A stretch of 64,000 nt of DNA from JAWKJY01 sp041393535 (lineage in GTDB: Bacteria; Actinomycetota; Thermoleophilia; Gaiellales; Gaiellaceae). A program made the translations under genes and the position numbers. The stretch lies in contig JAWKJY010000004.1 of NCBI GenBank assembly GCA_041393535.1, positions 1-64,000 of the forward strand, read 5' to 3'. Under the pieces are notes generated by a model. The model did no database searches. It had not been told where the DNA came from and saw nothing but the letters and a program-made list of their open reading frames with translations. Below are positions 50,565 through 59,782 of the stretch, in pieces (position 1 is the stretch's first letter; the number at the start of each line of letters is the position of its first letter).

Positions 50565-53500
50565 GTGGAGTTCCGGATCCTTGGCCCGCTGGAGGTCGCA
50601 GGCGACGACGGAGCCGTCGGGCTCGCGGGCGGGAAGCAGAAGGCGCTTCTCGCGCTCCTGCTCCTCGAGGCCGGTCGCGTCGTCCCGGTCGCGCGGCTCG
50701 TCGACGCCCTCTGGGGCGACGACCCGCCCGAGAGCGCCCCGAAGATGGTGCAGATCCTCGTCTCCCAGCTGCGCCGGCAGCTGCCGGAGGGGCTGGTGCG
50801 GACGCGGGCTCCGGGCTACGTGCTCGATCCGAGCGGCCAGTCGCTCGACCTCGACCGCTTCGTGGAGCTCGCCGAGCAGGGCCGGGCGGCGCTGGCCGGC
50901 GGCGACCCGGCGGGCGCGGCGGCCCGGCTGGGCGAGGCGCTCGCGCTCTGGCGCGGGCCGGCGCTCGCCGAGCTCGCGGAGCCGTTCGCACGCGCAGAGT
51001 CGGCGCGGCTGGAGGAGCAGCGGCTCGCGTGCCTCGAGGACCGCATCGACGCCGACCTCGCGCTCGGCCGTGCGCCAGCGCTCGCGCCGGAGCTCGCCGG
51101 CCTCGTCGACGAGCACCCCCACAGGGAGCGGCTCCGCGGTCAGCTCATGCTCGCGCTGTACCGCTCCGGCCGCCAGGCCGACGCGCTCGCGGCGTACCAG
51201 TCGTTCCGTCGGCATCTGGCAGAGGAGCTCGGCATCGAGCCGTCGAGCCGCCTGCGGGAGCTGGAACGGCGGATGCTGCAGCAGGACCCGGACCTCGACC
51301 GTGTAGCACCGGACCGCCCGGGAGACGATGGCCGGCCGTCCCCCGACCCGATCGCGGGAGCGCCCCCAACGCCAGGCCGGCGCCCCACGCACCTGCTCGT
51401 CGGCCGCCAGGACGAGCTGCGCGACCTCCACGACCTGCTCGGGGACGTCCAGGAGGAGCGCCGCCGGGTCGTGCTCGTGACCGGGCGGCCCGGAGTCGGC
51501 AAGACGGCGCTGGTGCGCGCGTTCCTTGCCGAGGCCCAGGCGAGCGCCCGCGGTCGGCTGCTCGTGGGCCACGGACAGTGCCTCCAGCAGCACGGGCAGG
51601 GCGAGGCGTACATGCCGGTCCTGGAGGCCCTCGGCCGGCTGAGCCGTGGCGGCGACGGCGCCCACGTCGGAGCGCTCCTCGCGGAGCTCGCCCCGACCTG
51701 GGTGTCGCAGCTCCCGGGGCTCGCGGGCTCGCTCGGGCTCGCCACGGGCGCTCCCGCGCCGACGGCGACGAGCGAGCGCATGCTCCGCGAGCTCGTCGAC
51801 GCCGTGGAGGCCATCGCCGCCGAGCGCCCGCTCGCGCTCGTCCTGGAGGACCTCCACTGGAGCGACCCGTCGACGATCGACGCGCTCGCCGCGCTCGCCC
51901 GCCGGGACGACCCCGCCCGACTCGTCGTGCTCGCGACGTTTCGCCCGCAGGACGCGCGGGCCACCTCCCACCCGGTCTGGAGGACGGCGCAGGAGCTCGT
52001 GCACCGCGGGCTCGCCTCGGAGCTGCGGCTTCGCGCGCTGTCCGCCGGCGCCGTCGCCGAGTACCTCGAGCGGCGCTTCCCCGGCCACGGCCTGCCCGAC
52101 GAGCTCGCCGAGCTCCTGCACGAGCGGACGGGCGGGAACCCCCTCTTCCTCGAGCGCGTTGTCGACTCCTGGCTGGAGCGGGGCTCCCTGGCGCCGAGCG
52201 ACGACGGCGTCGTCCTGCGCTCGCCGCTGGCGGAGCTCGCCTCCGACGTTCCCACGACGGTCCGTCAGCTGATCGAGCACCAGCTGCAGGAGCTCGACGC
52301 CGCCGACCGGGAGCTCGTCGAGGCGGCGAGCGTCGCGGGGAAGGAGTTCGCGGCCGCTGCCGTCGCCGCGGGCAGCGGCTGCACCGACGAGGAGGCCGAG
52401 AGCCGGCTCACGGAGCTCGCGCATCAGGGCGGGCTGGTCGACGCGCTCGGCGAGGCGGTCTGGCCCGACGGCACGGTGTCGATGCGGCTCGCGTTCGTGC
52501 ACGACCTCCACGCCGAGGTGACCTACGCACGCCTGCCTCCCGGCAGGCGGACGCGGCTGCACCGCAGCATCGGGGAGCGCCTGGCGGCCGCCTACGGCGA
52601 CCGAGCCGGCGAGGTCGCCGCCGAGCTCTCGACCCACTTCCTGCGCGGGCACGACCCGGCGCGCGCACTCGCGCACCTGCAGGCGGCGGCGGGCCAGGCG
52701 CGCGCACGGGGTGGTCACCGGGAGGCCGCCGAGCTCCTCGGCACCGCCCTCTCGGCGCTGGGCCAGCTGCCCCGGGATCGCGAGACGGCACAGCGGGAGC
52801 TGACCCTGCAGCTGGCGCTCGGGAACGCCCTCAGCACCGCGCGCGGCTACGCGGCGCCGGAGACCCAGGCGACCTACGCCCGCGCGCGCGAGCTCTGCGC
52901 CGAGCTGGGCGAGAGCACGCCCGAGTTCCTGCCAGTCCTCTACGGGCTCATGCAGAACGAGTTCATCGGAGGCCGGCACCGCTCACGCGCGCGAGCTCGC
53001 GGAGACGTTCTTCCAGCTCGCCGGGGAGCGCGACCAGGACGCGCTCGTCGTCGCGCACCAGGCCGTCGGCTGGTGCCGCATCCTCGCCGGCGAACTGGCG
53101 GACGCGCGCTGGCACCTCGAGGAGATCCTCCGCCTGTTCGACCCGGAGCGCCACGCGCCGCTGGCCTTCGTCTACGGCCAGGATCCCGCAGTCGCGGCCG
53201 GATCGGCACTCACGTTGCCGCTCTGGCTGCTCGGCTTCCCGGATCAGGCAGCGCAGGCGAGCGCGGCTGCCGTCGCCCGCGCGCGCGCCCTGCAGCACCC
53301 CCTCAGCCTCGTCTTCGCGCTCAACAACGACGCGCTCGTCCACCAGATGCGGGGCGACCACGAGGCGACCGCGGCGTCCTCCGAGGCCGCGCGCGCGATC
53401 GCCGTCGAGTACGAGATGCCGCTCTGGCAGGGCTGGGCGTCGGTCTTCGCGGGCTGGGCCGCGTCCGTCGGGGGCGCCGTGGACGAGGGCATCGCGACGA

Positions 53501-53967
53501 TTCGCGAGGGCCTGCGACTGGCCCGCGCCACGGACGCGATCACGTTCCTGCCGCACTGCCTCTCGCTCTCCGCGGAGGCGGACGCCCGCGTCGGGCGGCT
53601 CGACAGCGCCCTGGCGACCATCGAGGAGGCGCTCGCCCTCTGCGAGCGGAACGACGAGCGCTACGTCGAGCCCGAGCTCCACCGCCAGCGGGGCGCGTAC
53701 CTGCTGGCGCTCGGTGGGCCCGACGCAGCCGCCGGCGAGGCCGCCCTCCAGCGGGCGCTCGCCCTGGCCCGCCACCAGGGCGCCCGGATGCTCGAGCTTC
53801 GTACGGCCACCAGCCTCGGCACGCGGTGGCGCGACCAGGGCCGGACGACGGAGGCGCGTGCGCTCCTGGCCCCGCTCTACGACTCGCTGACCGAGGGGCT
53901 CGACACGGACGACCCGCGTCGCGCGGCCGAGCTGCTGTCGACGCTCGGCGGCGCCAAGGGCCGCTGA
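50565..53967 (+). CDS. BTAD/AAA-ATPase transcriptional regulator with TPR-like C terminus; frame break at about 52974
   Basis: A SARP/AfsR-like regulator. Residues 1-95 are an OmpR-type winged helix (EFRILGPLEV through ALWGDDPP), and about 97-245 the BTAD domain. An AAA/NACHT-like ATPase follows with P-loop GRPGVGKTAL near residue 306 and the Walker B region ALVLEDLHWSDP. TPR-like helices start at about 650. At about 52974 (GGCCGG) the frame shifts by +1 (or -2), and the rest (AHARELAETFFQLAGERDQDAL to the end at 53967) is open in the next frame. Repaired, it is about 1133 residues. It starts from GTG 50565 or TTG 50556. No biosynthetic cluster surrounds it, so targets are unknown; the neighbouring GST/nitroreductase/SnoaL genes are candidates. 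Confidence 0.85.
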
Positions 53968-54009
53968 CGCGCCGGGAGGAGGCGCGTGCGCCCCTCCTCC
54001 CGGCGCGTC
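53966..54009. terminator. Bidirectional terminator between convergent genes
   Basis: A perfect 17-bp stem (GACGCGCCGGGAGGAGG and complement) with a 10-nt loop begins in the stop codon of the BTAD regulator and ends 9 bp before the GST stop codon. Confidence 0.75.
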
Positions 54010-54018
54010 GGCCCCGGC

Positions 54019-54657
54019 CTAGTAGACGTCGTCGTCCAGCTCCTCCTGCGCGTAGACGCGCTGGATCGCGGGCCGGCTCTTGATCCGCTCGTAGTGCGCG
54101 CCGAGGTTCGGGGCGTCCCACCACTTCGGCTCGAGCCGCCGGCCCCAGCGGGTCATGTTCGCGAGCGCGAGATCGGCCGAGGAGAAGCGGTCGCCGAGGA
54201 CGTACGGCCCCTCGCCGAGCTCGGCGTCGAGCGAGTCGCGCAGCTGGACCAGCTCGGCGGCCGCGAACGCGCGGACCGCGTCGGTCGTGTCGTCCGAGGT
54301 GAAGCGGTGCGGCAGGAAGTAGCGCACGTGCGCGATCTGGATCGTGTTCGTCAGGTAGACGAGCCAGCGGTACCAGTGCGCACGCTCCCAGCTGCCGACC
54401 TCGGGGGCGAGCCCGGCCTCGGGGTAGGCGTCGGAGACCCACATGACCATCGCGGCCTGCTCGGTCAGCAGCTTCCCGTCGACGCGCATCGCCGGGATCC
54501 GGTCGTGCGGGTTGATCTCCCGGTAGTTCGGCGGGTCGATGACGTTGCCGCGGTCGTCGCGCCTGAGCCGGATCATCGTGTAGTCGGCGCCGGCCTCCTC
54601 GAGCGCCATGTGCGGCGCGAGCCCGGCCGTGCCGGGGATGGTGTAGAGCTCGATCAC
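54019..54657 (-). CDS. Glutathione S-transferase family protein
   Basis: A 212-residue GST-fold protein. The thioredoxin-like domain (1-80) has IELYTIPGTAGLAPHMALEEAGADY and the cis-proline motif RIPAMRVDGKLLTEQAAMVMWVSD; the helical domain (about 90-205) has YVLGDRFSSADLALANMTRWG, the N-capping-box signature. The start GTG 54657 overlaps the nitroreductase stop (GTGA). Actinobacteria of this type mostly use mycothiol, not glutathione, so the thiol cofactor is uncertain. Co-translation with a nitroreductase suggests joint detoxification of electrophiles or nitro compounds. Confidence 0.9.
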   Translation of the reverse strand: MIELYTIPGTAGLAPHMALEEAGADYTMIRLRRDDRGNVIDPPNYREINPHDRIPAMRVDGKLLTEQAAMVMWVSDAYPEAGLAPEVGSWERAHWYRWLVYLTNTIQIAHVRYFLPHRFTSDDTTDAVRAFAAAELVQLRDSLDAELGEGPYVLGDRFSSADLALANMTRWGRRLEPKWWDAPNLGAHYERIKSRPAIQRVYAQEELDDDVY

Positions 54658-55325
54658 GCCTGGCCTCCGTCCCTCGTCCCCTGCCACGTGTCCCAGTGCA
54701 CCTTCTCGTCGACGGGGATCCGCTTGACGGGGAAGAACTCGCGCGCCGGGTAGCCGAGCGGCATGAGCGCCACGATCTGGATGTGCCGCGGGATGCCGAG
54801 CGTGTCCTTCAGCTTGCCCTCGAGCACGTTCGCGACCGTGGTCAGACATGTCCCGAGGCCGAGGCCGCGCGCGGCGAGCATGAGGTTCTGCACGGCGGGC
54901 ATCGCGCCCGTGTAGACGGTCTCCTCCGCGTAGGCCTTGATCGAGCCCTCGGCGGTGAAGGGGCTGTTCGCCCGGTCGTAGCCGACGAGGATGATCACCG
55001 GCACCGTCGCGAGCGTGTCGGCGAGCGTCCGCGACCACTTCGTCATCGTCTTCGGGCCGGTGCGCGGGTCGGCCTTCGGCGCGCCGGGCGCGATCAGCTT
55101 CATCAGCACGTCGAACGCCTCGCGGTAGATGTCGCCGACGAGCTTCCGGGTCTCCGCGTCCCGGATGACGAAGAACTCCCAGAGCTGGCGGTTGCCCGCG
55201 TTCGGCGCCCAGCTGGCCGCCTCGAGGATCCGCATGACGTCGTCGTCCGAGACCGGACGGGACGTGTCGAAGTCGCGCACGCTGCGCTGCGTCCGCATCG
55301 CCTCGAAGAGCTCGATTCCCTCCAC
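54654..55325 (-). CDS. Nitroreductase family FMN enzyme
   Basis: A 223-residue flavoprotein. The FMN phosphate site RTQRSVRDFDTSRPVSDDDV (about 10-30) and the LEAASWAPNAGNRQLWEFFVI segment are the family signature; a later GLGTCLTTV loop and PLGYPARE complete the FMN site. An insertion of about 50 residues (around KLIAPGAPKADPRTG) lies between the two FMN-binding parts. The start GTG 55325 was chosen because GGAGGG lies suitably upstream and homology begins there. Partners include nitroaromatics, flavin deiodination and FMN reduction; here it is coupled to a GST. It faces the SnoaL paralogue 2 gene divergently. Confidence 0.88.
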   Translation of the reverse strand: MEGIELFEAMRTQRSVRDFDTSRPVSDDDVMRILEAASWAPNAGNRQLWEFFVIRDAETRKLVGDIYREAFDVLMKLIAPGAPKADPRTGPKTMTKWSRTLADTLATVPVIILVGYDRANSPFTAEGSIKAYAEETVYTGAMPAVQNLMLAARGLGLGTCLTTVANVLEGKLKDTLGIPRHIQIVALMPLGYPAREFFPVKRIPVDEKVHWDTWQGTRDGGQA

Positions 55326-55459
55326 CTGCGCTCCCTCCGTCGATTCGCCGGCTGAGCCTAGCGAGCGCGTCGCAGCCGGTGTGCCGGGGAGGCGGCAGGG
55401 CGCACGAACGGCTATCGCACCCATAGGTCCAGCGTATGGCGAGCACCCTCGAGGTCGAG

Positions 55460-55465
55460 TAGGGT
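55460..55465 (+). promoter_or_regulatory. Putative -10 box of a leaderless promoter
   Basis: TAGGGT ends 6 nt before GTG 55472 of SnoaL paralogue 2; no Shine-Dalgarno sequence is visible. Confidence 0.45.
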
Positions 55466-55471
55466 CGGCGC

Positions 55472-55957
55472 GTGAGCCTCCGAGCGGACCTCGAGCGGGA
55501 GGTCGCCCGCCTCGCCGCGGTCGAGGCGATCGCGTGCCTGAAGGCGGACTATGCGCGGCTCGTCGACGGGCGGGAGTCGCCGCGCGAGATCGCCGAGATG
55601 TTCACCGAGGACGGCGTCTGGGACGGCCAGGAGCGCTTCGGCGTCGTGCGCGGGCGCGACGAGGTCTTCCGCTTCTTCGACGAGGTGCGCGCGCACGTCA
55701 CGTGGCCGTGCCACAACATGGTCGCGCCGTCGATCGGGGTCGCCGACGACCTCGTCACGGCGACGGCGCACTGGTACCTGTGGATGCCGTGCACGATCGA
55801 CGGCCGCGCCCTCTGGCTCGCCGGCCGCTACGAGGACGACCTCGTCCGCGAGGCGGACGGCCGATGGCGCTTCCGCCGGATGCTCCTCCACGTGGAGACG
55901 CTGACGCCGTACGAGCGCGGCTGGGAGGCCGAGCGCTTCCCCGGCGAGTCGGAGTAG
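55472..55957 (+). CDS. SnoaL-like (NTF2-fold) protein, paralogue 2
   Basis: A 161-residue relative of the protein at 49257. Shared marks are the charged amphipathic head (REVARLAAVEAIACLKADYARL), EMFTEDGVWDGQERFGVVRG, FDEVRAHVTWPCHNMVAPSIGVADD and WYLWMPCTIDGRALWLAGRYED. The start GTG 55472 has a TAGGGT box 6 nt upstream. It is followed by a hairpin with the same AGAAGC core as that behind paralogue 1. No substrate can be named; a small-molecule dehydratase, isomerase or polyketide-cyclase-like role is possible for the fold. Confidence 0.85.
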   Translation: MSLRADLEREVARLAAVEAIACLKADYARLVDGRESPREIAEMFTEDGVWDGQERFGVVRGRDEVFRFFDEVRAHVTWPCHNMVAPSIGVADDLVTATAHWYLWMPCTIDGRALWLAGRYEDDLVREADGRWRFRRMLLHVETLTPYERGWEAERFPGESE

Positions 55958-56007
55958 GACCGCCGGGCGGGAGCCTAGCGCGCCGCGCCTGGCGCGATGA
56001 GAGGGCC

Positions 56008-56039
56008 CACGGGGGAGAAGCGCGAGCTTCTCCCCCGTG
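56008..56039. terminator. Hairpin after SnoaL paralogue 2 (AGAAGC family, GCGA loop)
   Basis: A perfect 14-bp stem (CACGGGGGAGAAGC and complement) closed by GCGA, a GNRA-type tetraloop. It lies between convergent SnoaL paralogue 2 and ureC, so it may terminate both. Confidence 0.75.
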
Positions 56040-56052
56040 ACGTTTCCCCGTG

Positions 56053-57768
56053 CTACTTGAGGACGTACAGCGGCCCCAGCGGCACCCTCGTCATCGGCTC
56101 GCAGGTGGCGAGCTCGCCGTTCACCTCGACGCGGTACGTCTCCGGGTCGACGCGGATCTCCGGGAGGGCGTCGTTGTGCAGGAGGTCCTTCTTCGTCAGC
56201 GACCGCGTGCCGCGGGTGCCGACGCAGCGCTTGTCGAGGCCGAGCCGGCCGGGGATGCCGGCGTCGATGGCCGCCTGGGCCATGAACGTCACGGCGAGCG
56301 CCTTCCTCGCCTGGCCGAACGCGCCCCACTGGGGCTTGTAGACGAGCGGCTCGCAGGTCATCAGCGACGCGTTCGACTCGCCCATCACCGACCAGGCGGG
56401 GAAGCCGCCCTTGAACACGACCTCGGGCTTGATGCCGAAGAACCTCGGCTCCCAGAGGACGATGTCGGCGAGCTTGCCGGGCTCGATCGAGCCGATCTCG
56501 TGGTCGATCCCGAACATCCGGGCCGCGTTGACCGTCAGCTTGGCGACGTAGCGCTTGATCCGGAAGTTGTCGTTCCCGGAGCCGGCGTCCTCGGGGAGCG
56601 AGCCGCGCTCGGCCTTCATGTGGGCCGCGGTCTGCCAGGTGCGCGCGATCGTCTCGCCGATCCGGCCCATGCCCTGCGAGTCGGAGCCGATCACGGAGAT
56701 CGCGCCGAGGTCGTGCAGGACGTCCTCGGCCGCGATCGTCTCCCGCCGGATGCGCGACTCGGCGAACGCGACGTCCTCGGGCACCCGCGGGTTCAGGTGG
56801 TGGCAGACCATGACCATGTCGAGGTGCTCGTCGAACGTGTTCAGCGTGTACGGGTTCGTCGGGTTCGTCGAGCTGGGCAGGCAGTTCGCCTCGCCGGAGA
56901 CGCGGATGATGTCCGGCGCGTGGCCGCCGCCCGCGCCCTCCGAGTGGTACGTGTGGATCGTCCGGCCGCCGATCGCGTCCATCGTGTGCTCGAAGAAGCC
57001 GGACTCGTTCAGCGTGTCCGTGTGGATCTGCACCTGGACGTCGAGCTGGTCGGCCGCGTCGAGCGAGGCGTGGATCACCGCGGGCATCGCGCCCCAGTCC
57101 TCGTGGATCTTCAGCCCGATCGCGCCGTTCGCCACCTGCTCGGTCAGCGGCTCGACGGCGTAGGCGGAGCCCTTCGAGAGGAAGCCGAAGTTGAGCGGGA
57201 ACGCCTCGGCCGCCTGGAGCATCCGGTGGAGGTTCGTCGTCCCGGACGAGCAGATGCCGACGGTGACCGGGCCGAGGCCGCCGCCGATCAGGGTCGTGAC
57301 CCCGGCCGCGATCGCCTCCTCGCAGAGGCCGGCCGAGTCGAAGTGGACGTGGACGTCGATCGCGCCGGCCGTTGCGATCATCCCCTCGGCCGAGCGGACG
57401 TCCGTGCTCGCGCCGACCACGAGGCCCGGCGTGACGCCGTCCATCAGCTGCGGGTTGCCGGCCTTGCCGATGCCGACGATGCGGCCGTCCTTGATCCCGA
57501 TGTCGCACTTGACGATGCCCTGGACGGCGTCGATCAGGAGGACGTTCGTGATCACGAAGTCGAGGACGCCGTCGGCCGACGTCTGGCCCCCGTGCGTCCC
57601 GAGGCCGTCGCGCAGGGTCTTGCCGCCGCCGAAGACGCCCTCGTCGCCCGGCACGGCGTAGTCCTTCTCGACCTCGGCCCACAGGTCGGTGTCGCCGAGG
57701 CGGACGCGGTCGCCGACGGTCGGCCCGAACAGCTCGACGTACGCCCTGCGGCTCATCCGGCGCGGCAT
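56053..57768 (-). CDS. ureC: Urease alpha subunit UreC
   Basis: The 571-residue catalytic subunit hydrolysing urea to ammonia and carbamate. The nickel site is complete: HVH in GAIDVHVHFDS, carbamylated K220 in GLKIHEDWG, H in QIHTDTLNE, H in IHTYHSEGAGGGHAPD, and the aspartate in VIGSDSQGMGRIG. The flap has MVCHHLNP. The usual SDSQAMGR is here SDSQGMGR, a small change. Length equals that of typical bacterial UreC (565-572). It begins 2 bp after the stop of the fused ureAB gene. No accessory gene is in this operon, unlike most urease clusters. Confidence 0.97.
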   Translation of the reverse strand: MPRRMSRRAYVELFGPTVGDRVRLGDTDLWAEVEKDYAVPGDEGVFGGGKTLRDGLGTHGGQTSADGVLDFVITNVLLIDAVQGIVKCDIGIKDGRIVGIGKAGNPQLMDGVTPGLVVGASTDVRSAEGMIATAGAIDVHVHFDSAGLCEEAIAAGVTTLIGGGLGPVTVGICSSGTTNLHRMLQAAEAFPLNFGFLSKGSAYAVEPLTEQVANGAIGLKIHEDWGAMPAVIHASLDAADQLDVQVQIHTDTLNESGFFEHTMDAIGGRTIHTYHSEGAGGGHAPDIIRVSGEANCLPSSTNPTNPYTLNTFDEHLDMVMVCHHLNPRVPEDVAFAESRIRRETIAAEDVLHDLGAISVIGSDSQGMGRIGETIARTWQTAAHMKAERGSLPEDAGSGNDNFRIKRYVAKLTVNAARMFGIDHEIGSIEPGKLADIVLWEPRFFGIKPEVVFKGGFPAWSVMGESNASLMTCEPLVYKPQWGAFGQARKALAVTFMAQAAIDAGIPGRLGLDKRCVGTRGTRSLTKKDLLHNDALPEIRVDPETYRVEVNGELATCEPMTRVPLGPLYVLK

Positions 57769-57770
57769 CT

Positions 57771-58463
57771 CTACTCCACCCCCCTGAAGCCGGCGGCGGC
57801 CGCTCGTGCGAGCGCCCCCGCCAGCCGGTCGTCGCTCGTCGGCCCCTCGGTCAGCCGGTTCAGGCCGTGCACCTCGCGGGCGCCGCCGAAGGCGACGAGC
57901 TCGACGACGCGCTCCTCGCCCGGCTCGAACCGGACCGCCGTGCCCGCCGGGATGTCGAGCCGGAAGCCGAACGAGGCGGCCCGGTCGAACTCGAGCTCCG
58001 GGTTCACCTCGAAGAAGTGGTAGTGCGAGCCGACCTGGACCGGCCGGTCGCCGAGGTTGCGGACGGTCACGGTCCGCGCCTCGCGGCCCTCGTTCAGGAT
58101 CACGTCGCCCTCGGCGCAGACGATCTCGCCGGGGACGACGCCCTCGACCGGCTGCGTCCCCTGCCGGATCGGGTCGTGGATCGTAACGAGCTTCTGCCCG
58201 TCGGGGAACATCGCCTCGACCTGGAGCGTCCCGACGAGGCGCGCGACCCCGGGGGCGACGTCGTCGGTGGTCAGGATGCGCGCGCCCGCGTCCATGCACT
58301 CCGCGACCGAGCGGCCGTCGCGGGCCAGCTCGCAGACCTCGTCCGCGATCAGCGCGCGAGCCTCGGGGTAGTTGAGCCGCAGGCCGCGCGCGCGGCGGCG
58401 CCGGGCGAGCTCGGCGGCGAGGAACAGGAGGAGGCGGTCGACCTCCTTGGGGCTCAGGTGCAT
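57771..58463 (-). CDS. ureAB: Fused urease gamma-beta subunit (UreA-UreB)
   Basis: A 230-residue fusion of the two small urease subunits. The gamma part (1-100) has MHLSPKEVDRLLLFLAAELA, LNYPEARALIADEVCELARDG and VAPGVARLVGTLQVEAMFPDG. The beta part (from about 108) has GEIVCAEGDVILNEGREARTVTVRNLGDRPVQVGSHYHFFEVNPELEFDR in blocks, and GFRLDIPAGTAVRFEPGEE. Such gamma-beta fusions are known in some Actinobacteria and in Helicobacter. It is the first gene of the two-gene structural operon; no transporter or nickel gene precedes it. Confidence 0.95.
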   Translation of the reverse strand: MHLSPKEVDRLLLFLAAELARRRRARGLRLNYPEARALIADEVCELARDGRSVAECMDAGARILTTDDVAPGVARLVGTLQVEAMFPDGQKLVTIHDPIRQGTQPVEGVVPGEIVCAEGDVILNEGREARTVTVRNLGDRPVQVGSHYHFFEVNPELEFDRAASFGFRLDIPAGTAVRFEPGEERVVELVAFGGAREVHGLNRLTEGPTSDDRLAGALARAAAAGFRGVE

Positions 58464-58708
58464 GCGGCCTCCCGGGCGCTCGGCGGGGCGGGTGCCGCAT
58501 TATGGGCGGGATCGACGTGGCGGGGCCGGGCCGCGGCCGCACGGGCCGTGGCGGCGCCGCCGCGGCCCTCGCTACAGTCCGCCACGACCACCGGCCGTGG
58601 GCGGCGCGGCCCGGTGCGTCCCGTCGACGCCGAGCCGAGGAGACCGCGTGACCCGCCCATCGTGCAGCTCCGTCCCCGCTGCGCCCCGTGTCCGGGGAGC
58701 GCGCTGAG

Positions 58709-59761
58709 ATGGTCGCCTCCGAACGCCTCCTCCGGGCCCAGCAGACGCTCGACCGCGCGCAGTCGGTGCTCGACCGGCTCGTCTCCCGCAGCACGATCCA
58801 CGGCGGCGTGCTCGGCGTCGGCGACGCCCAGGGGAACGTCTGGGTGGCGTGCTCGGGGACCGCGCGCGTCGCCGGTCACGCAGAGCCGTTCCGGCCCGAC
58901 CACCGCTTCCTGCTCACGTCCGTGGCGAAGCCGCTCACTGCGGCGCAGGTCATGCTCCTCGTCGACCAGGGCCTGCTCGACCTCGACGAGCCGCTCGTCT
59001 CGTACCTGCCGGAGTTCGGCGCCCACGGCAAGGGCGAGGTGACGATGAAGCACCTGCTGACGATGACCGGCGGCCTGAACGACGTCGCGAACCTGATCGA
59101 GGGCCCCGCCGCGGCGCTCGACCCGGAGGCGTACGTCCAGGCGGCGCTCGGCGCGCACCTCAGCTTCCGGCCCGGCACCGGGTTCGCCTACTGCAGCCCC
59201 GGCTTCTGGGTGATGGCCGAGGCGGTCAACCGCCTCGCCGGCGTCCGCTACACCGAGCACCTCGTCGCGGCTGTCGCCGCGCCGCTCGGGATGGAGGAGA
59301 CGAGCTACGAGCAGGGCGAGGCCCGCCCCTCGCGCTACGTCGAGGCGCACACGGCGGCCGACTGGGACGCCCACCTGCCCGAGCAGGTGCGCCGCGCGGC
59401 CTACCCCGCCGGCGGGATCGTCTCGACCGCGTCCGACCTCGTCCGCTTCGGCCAGTCGTTCCTGCTCGACGGGCCCCTCGCCGGCCGGCTGCTCTCGCGC
59501 CCGGCGCGCGAGCTGCTCTTCCAGGAGCACGCCTCGGGCTTCAACCTCGGCCGGCCGTGCCGCTGGTCGCTCGGCTGGGAGTTCATCGGGCCCGGCAACC
59601 TCCAGGGGCCGCGGACGATCTTCCACCACGGCGCCGCGGGCACCGGGCTCTGGGTCGACCCGGACCGCCAGCTCGTCGTCGCGCTGCTGACCGCGGACTG
59701 GTGGCTGCCGTACCGCGTCTACGCGGGCGTCGTGAACGCGATCCTCGGCACGATCCGCTGA
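58709..59761 (+). CDS. Serine hydrolase of the beta-lactamase / class C penicillin-binding family
   Basis: A 350-residue beta-lactamase-fold hydrolase. The SxxK motif is S-V-A-K in FLLTSVAKPLTAAQVMLL; the second motif, normally YxN, is YCS in FAYCSPGFWVM; the third is the HHGAAG segment (HxG type). Such cytoplasmic or exported enzymes act as esterases, D-aminopeptidases or transacylases rather than true lactamases. No signal peptide is seen. ATG 58709 was chosen, with GGGGAG before it; GTG 58688 is an alternative. The gene is divergent from the ureAB operon with about 245 bp between, in which no other feature was recognised. The substrate is unknown. Confidence 0.87.
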   Translation: MVASERLLRAQQTLDRAQSVLDRLVSRSTIHGGVLGVGDAQGNVWVACSGTARVAGHAEPFRPDHRFLLTSVAKPLTAAQVMLLVDQGLLDLDEPLVSYLPEFGAHGKGEVTMKHLLTMTGGLNDVANLIEGPAAALDPEAYVQAALGAHLSFRPGTGFAYCSPGFWVMAEAVNRLAGVRYTEHLVAAVAAPLGMEETSYEQGEARPSRYVEAHTAADWDAHLPEQVRRAAYPAGGIVSTASDLVRFGQSFLLDGPLAGRLLSRPARELLFQEHASGFNLGRPCRWSLGWEFIGPGNLQGPRTIFHHGAAGTGLWVDPDRQLVVALLTADWWLPYRVYAGVVNAILGTIR

Positions 59762-59782
59762 CGGCCCCGTGTCGAGCCCGCC

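Noticed and set aside
50565..53967. Idea that the BTAD regulator marks an antibiotic biosynthetic cluster
   Set aside because: No polyketide, peptide or other scaffold-forming synthase is within reach; BTAD/AAA proteins are common outside such clusters.
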